From assembly GCA_963737285.1 (NCBI GenBank), contig CAVTRT010000002.1, positions 496,001 to 560,000 on the forward strand: 64,000 bases of DNA, in the 5' to 3' direction. Numbering within the stretch: position 1 is the first letter of the stretch; the number at the start of each line of letters is the position of its first letter. Positions 62,016 through 64,000 of the stretch are shown piece by piece. Origin of the DNA: Trebonia sp963737285. GTDB taxonomy: Bacteria; Actinomycetota; Actinomycetes; Streptosporangiales; Streptosporangiaceae. The notes below the pieces were generated by a model, which was not told the DNA's origin, searched no databases, and saw only the letters and a program-made list of their open reading frames with translations. Position numbers and translations under genes: made by a program.

Positions 62016-63137
62016 ATGGTGGTTCGTAGCGTGGGTGTGGAAGAAGAGTTGCTGCTTGTCGAGCCTGGAACCGGGCAGCCCAGGGCGGTGGCTGAGACGG
62101 CACTGCGGGCCATCCGGCAAGAGGCGGCGCAGGACAAGCCGCATGCTGATCGGGACGCCGCGCAAACGCTCGGCTTCGAGATCCAGCGCCAGCAACTGGA
62201 AACCAACACGAGGCCATGCCACGGTCTCGATGAGCTCGGCCGGGAGGTACGCCGGTGCCGGGCGCTGGCGGCCGAGGCCGCGGCCCGGGCCGGGGCGCGG
62301 GTAGCGGCGCTGGCAACCTCGCCGGTACCGGTCGTGCCACAACTGGTGCGGGACGGTCGTTACCTGCAGATGGCCCGCGCGTTCGGGCTCACCACGTACG
62401 AGCAGCTCACATGCGGTTGTCATGTCCATGTCGGAGTGTCGTGCGACGAGGAGGGGGTAGCCGCGCTTGACCGGATCAGGCCATGGCTGCCGGTCTTGCT
62501 GGCGCTCAGCGCGAACTCCCCTTTCTGGCAGGGGCGCGACAGCGCGTACGCGAGCTTCCGTTACCAGGCGTGGGGCCGCTGGCCGACCGCGGGACCCACG
62601 GACGCGTTCGGCACCGCCGAGGCATACCGGCAGACGGTCCGGCGAATGGTCGGCACCGGCACGTTGCTGGATGCCGGCATGGTGTACTTCGACGCCCGCC
62701 TGTCCCAGCACTATCCGACGCTGGAGATACGGATAGCCGACGTGTGCCTGTACGCGGACGACACGACGCTGATCGCGGCGCTGTCGCGGGCACTGGTGGA
62801 AACCGAGGCACGCCGCTGGTGCGCGGGTGGGGCCGTCCCTCCCGATCGCCTCGAGATGCTGCGCCTGGCCTCGTGGCGAGCCAGCCGCTCAGGCGTGGCC
62901 GGCGTGCTGATCCACCCGCTCACCGGGGTACCCGAGCCGACCGGGACTGTCGCGAGAGCGCTGGTGGACCATGTCAGGGACGCGCTGGACGAGGCGGGGG
63001 ACAAACCCGCCGTAACCGAGCTGCTGGCCGACGTGCTGGCTCGCGGGAACGGGGCCATCTTCCAGCGCAACGCCTACCAGGAAAGCGGCCACTTGCCCGC
63101 CATGATCGACAACGCCGCCGAAGTGACCACGCGATAA
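62016..63137 (+). CDS. Carboxylate-amine ligase, GCS2 (YbdK) family
   Basis: About 373 residues. VGVEEELLLVEPGTG at the start, QLETNTRPCHGLDEL, LTCGCHVHVGVSCDEEG, LSANSPFWQGRDSAYASFRY and the C-terminal ARGNGAIFQRNAYQESGHL are all GCS2 features. Makes a gamma-glutamyl-type amide with weak glutamate-cysteine ligase activity in relatives. ATG at 62016 gives the family N-terminus; an AGGAGG at 61987-61992 would suit a slightly earlier start (GTG 62010). Divergent from the STAS-sigma unit. Confidence 0.9.
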   Translation: MVVRSVGVEEELLLVEPGTGQPRAVAETALRAIRQEAAQDKPHADRDAAQTLGFEIQRQQLETNTRPCHGLDELGREVRRCRALAAEAAARAGARVAALATSPVPVVPQLVRDGRYLQMARAFGLTTYEQLTCGCHVHVGVSCDEEGVAALDRIRPWLPVLLALSANSPFWQGRDSAYASFRYQAWGRWPTAGPTDAFGTAEAYRQTVRRMVGTGTLLDAGMVYFDARLSQHYPTLEIRIADVCLYADDTTLIAALSRALVETEARRWCAGGAVPPDRLEMLRLASWRASRSGVAGVLIHPLTGVPEPTGTVARALVDHVRDALDEAGDKPAVTELLADVLARGNGAIFQRNAYQESGHLPAMIDNAAEVTTR

Positions 63138-63176
63138 AGCGTGCCCATCCGCCCGCTGGTGGCTTCCCGGGCGGCT

Positions 63177-64000
63177 CTAGCTCTTGATGGCGAGTGCGAG
63201 CTTCCTGGTCGCTGCCTGCCCGGCCTCGTCGGTGACCTTCACGGTGAACGTCCAGGTTCCCGCCTTCGTTGGCTTGCCTGACAGGACGCCCCTGGCGGAC
63301 AGCTTCAGCCCGGGCGGCAGCGTGCCGGAGGAAACCGCCCACGTGTACGGGCTGGCCCCGCCGGCCGCTGCCAGGGTCCGCGTGTAGGCGGCCCTGACCT
63401 TGCCAGCCGGCAACGAGGTAGTCCTGACCGCGGGCAAGCCTACGCAGGAGACGGAGTTGTCGTTGACCGCGACGGCCGATGACGTGGACTTGCCGGCGAT
63501 GCATACGCCGTTGTCGAAGCGCCAGAACGTTCCGGACGGCAGCTTCTCGATCGCGGACCCGTTGGCCGGGTGCGCGTGCGCGGCCGTGTAGATGTCATAG
63601 GAGTACTGGTTGACGTTGACCGCCGACCCGCACCCGGACAGCGCCGCCGGGGCGCAGGAGCTCAGGTGGATCAGGGCGCCGCCGACGCCGCGGCCGATCC
63701 ATCCGTAGTCGCTGCCGTCGGCGATCCGCAGGTAGGCCCCGTTCGCGATCGTGGGGTGCGCGGCGACGTACGTGCTGTAGGAGTACTGGTTGACGTTCAC
63801 GGCGCCGACGCAGCCGGCCAGTGCCGCGGGGGTGCACGAGCTGAGGTGAAGCAGCGTGCCGCCAGCCGCCCGGGCGATCCAGCCGTAGTTGGCCCCGTCC
63901 GCGATCCGCACGAACGTCCCGTCGGCGATCGTGGGATGCGCGGCCATGTAAGCGCTGTAGGTGTACTGGGGCACGTTGACGGCCGTCCCGCAGCCCGACA
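63177..64000 (-). CDS. Surface protein with 60-residue repeats and C-terminal Ig-like domain (5' partial)
   Basis: The gene starts beyond the right edge. Two nearly complete 60-residue units and part of a third are present: QYSYSTYVAAHPTIANGAYL, RIADGSDYGWIGRGVGGALI, LSSCAPAALSGCGSAVNVN. The last unit diverges (LPSGTFWRFDNGVC). After it comes a putative Ig (He_PIG) domain: ASPYTWAVSSGTLPPGLKLS, GVLSGKPTKAGTWTFTVKVT. Each unit has a Cys pair 8 residues apart. Exported or surface-bound by composition; the signal peptide is outside the window. Confidence 0.7.
   Translation of the reverse strand, partial: SGCGTAVNVPQYTYSAYMAAHPTIADGTFVRIADGANYGWIARAAGGTLLHLSSCTPAALAGCVGAVNVNQYSYSTYVAAHPTIANGAYLRIADGSDYGWIGRGVGGALIHLSSCAPAALSGCGSAVNVNQYSYDIYTAAHAHPANGSAIEKLPSGTFWRFDNGVCIAGKSTSSAVAVNDNSVSCVGLPAVRTTSLPAGKVRAAYTRTLAAAGGASPYTWAVSSGTLPPGLKLSARGVLSGKPTKAGTWTFTVKVTDEAGQAATRKLALAIKS
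63601..64000 (-). repeat. 180-bp tandem repeat
   Basis: Period exactly 180 bp: GAGTACTGGTTGACGTT at 63601 and 63781, then GTGTACTGGGGCACGTT at 63961. It encodes the 60-residue units of the surface protein and continues past the window edge. Confidence 0.85.

Overview
The window is a GC-rich chromosomal segment of an actinomycete. Supporting signs are frequent GTG starts, CeoB/CeoC, DUF3710/DUF4193/DUF3093 and DUF5753/DUF397 proteins, an actinobacterial GuaB1, a SigB/SigF-type sigma factor with a STAS antagonist, and a Tat lipoprotein. Gene content fits a filamentous soil actinomycete; genus cannot be fixed from the sequence alone.

Layout. 1-4.0 kb: repeat-type exported protein (5' end outside the window), an ECF sigma factor and its coupled membrane anti-sigma-like partner. 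4.0-11.8 kb: a conserved actinobacterial block (TRAM rRNA/tRNA methyltransferase, CeoB, CeoC, DUF3710, dUTPase, DUF3093, DUF4235, DUF4193, SuhB), in the same order as around Mycobacterium tuberculosis dut/suhB as far as I recall it, with an AI-2E-type permease inserted. 11.9-21.7 kb: ferrochelatase, MFS, lytic transglycosylase, TetR, GuaB1, hydrolase, AmtB. 21.7-28.6 kb: acyl-CoA dehydrogenase pair, FabG, DUF2079 protein, ABC remnant, GtrA, GT51. 28.7-34.7 kb: tRNA-Pro, a basic Ala/Lys-rich protein, small enzymes, two methyltransferases, YceI/HxlR. 34.7-40.0 kb: an eroded accessory patch with gene fragments, two broken helix-turn-helix regulators, a DUF397 gene and a complete IS66 element (1,665 bp with 8-bp target duplication). 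40.0-43.7 kb: small enzymes. 43.7-47.9 kb: a promoter, a long structured leader and two cell-envelope genes ending in a multidomain wall hydrolase. 48.0-52.5 kb: ABC1 kinase-like protein, OsmC, RecQ, TPR. 52.6-56.2 kb: a compact operon of UbiA prenyltransferase, type III polyketide synthase, ICMT-type methyltransferase and FAD oxidoreductase, predicted to make a prenylated or quinone-type phenolic lipid. 56.2-64.0 kb: hydroxyacid dehydrogenase, GH2 lipoprotein, sigma/STAS pair, GCS2 ligase, and a 180-bp-repeat surface protein running off the right edge.

Two things colour the whole annotation. At least fourteen reading frames are broken by single-base indels, often in G/C runs and usually with catalytic motifs intact on both sides, so many 'broken' genes here are probably intact in the organism. 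In addition, in-frame 15-bp tandem repeats recur in unrelated proteins, and a ~90-bp imperfect palindromic repeat sits at three gene 3' ends. The most interesting candidates are the UbiA/type III PKS operon and the structured leader at 43.7-44.0 kb, in which a C-rich segment can pair either with an upstream hairpin arm or with the ribosome binding site.
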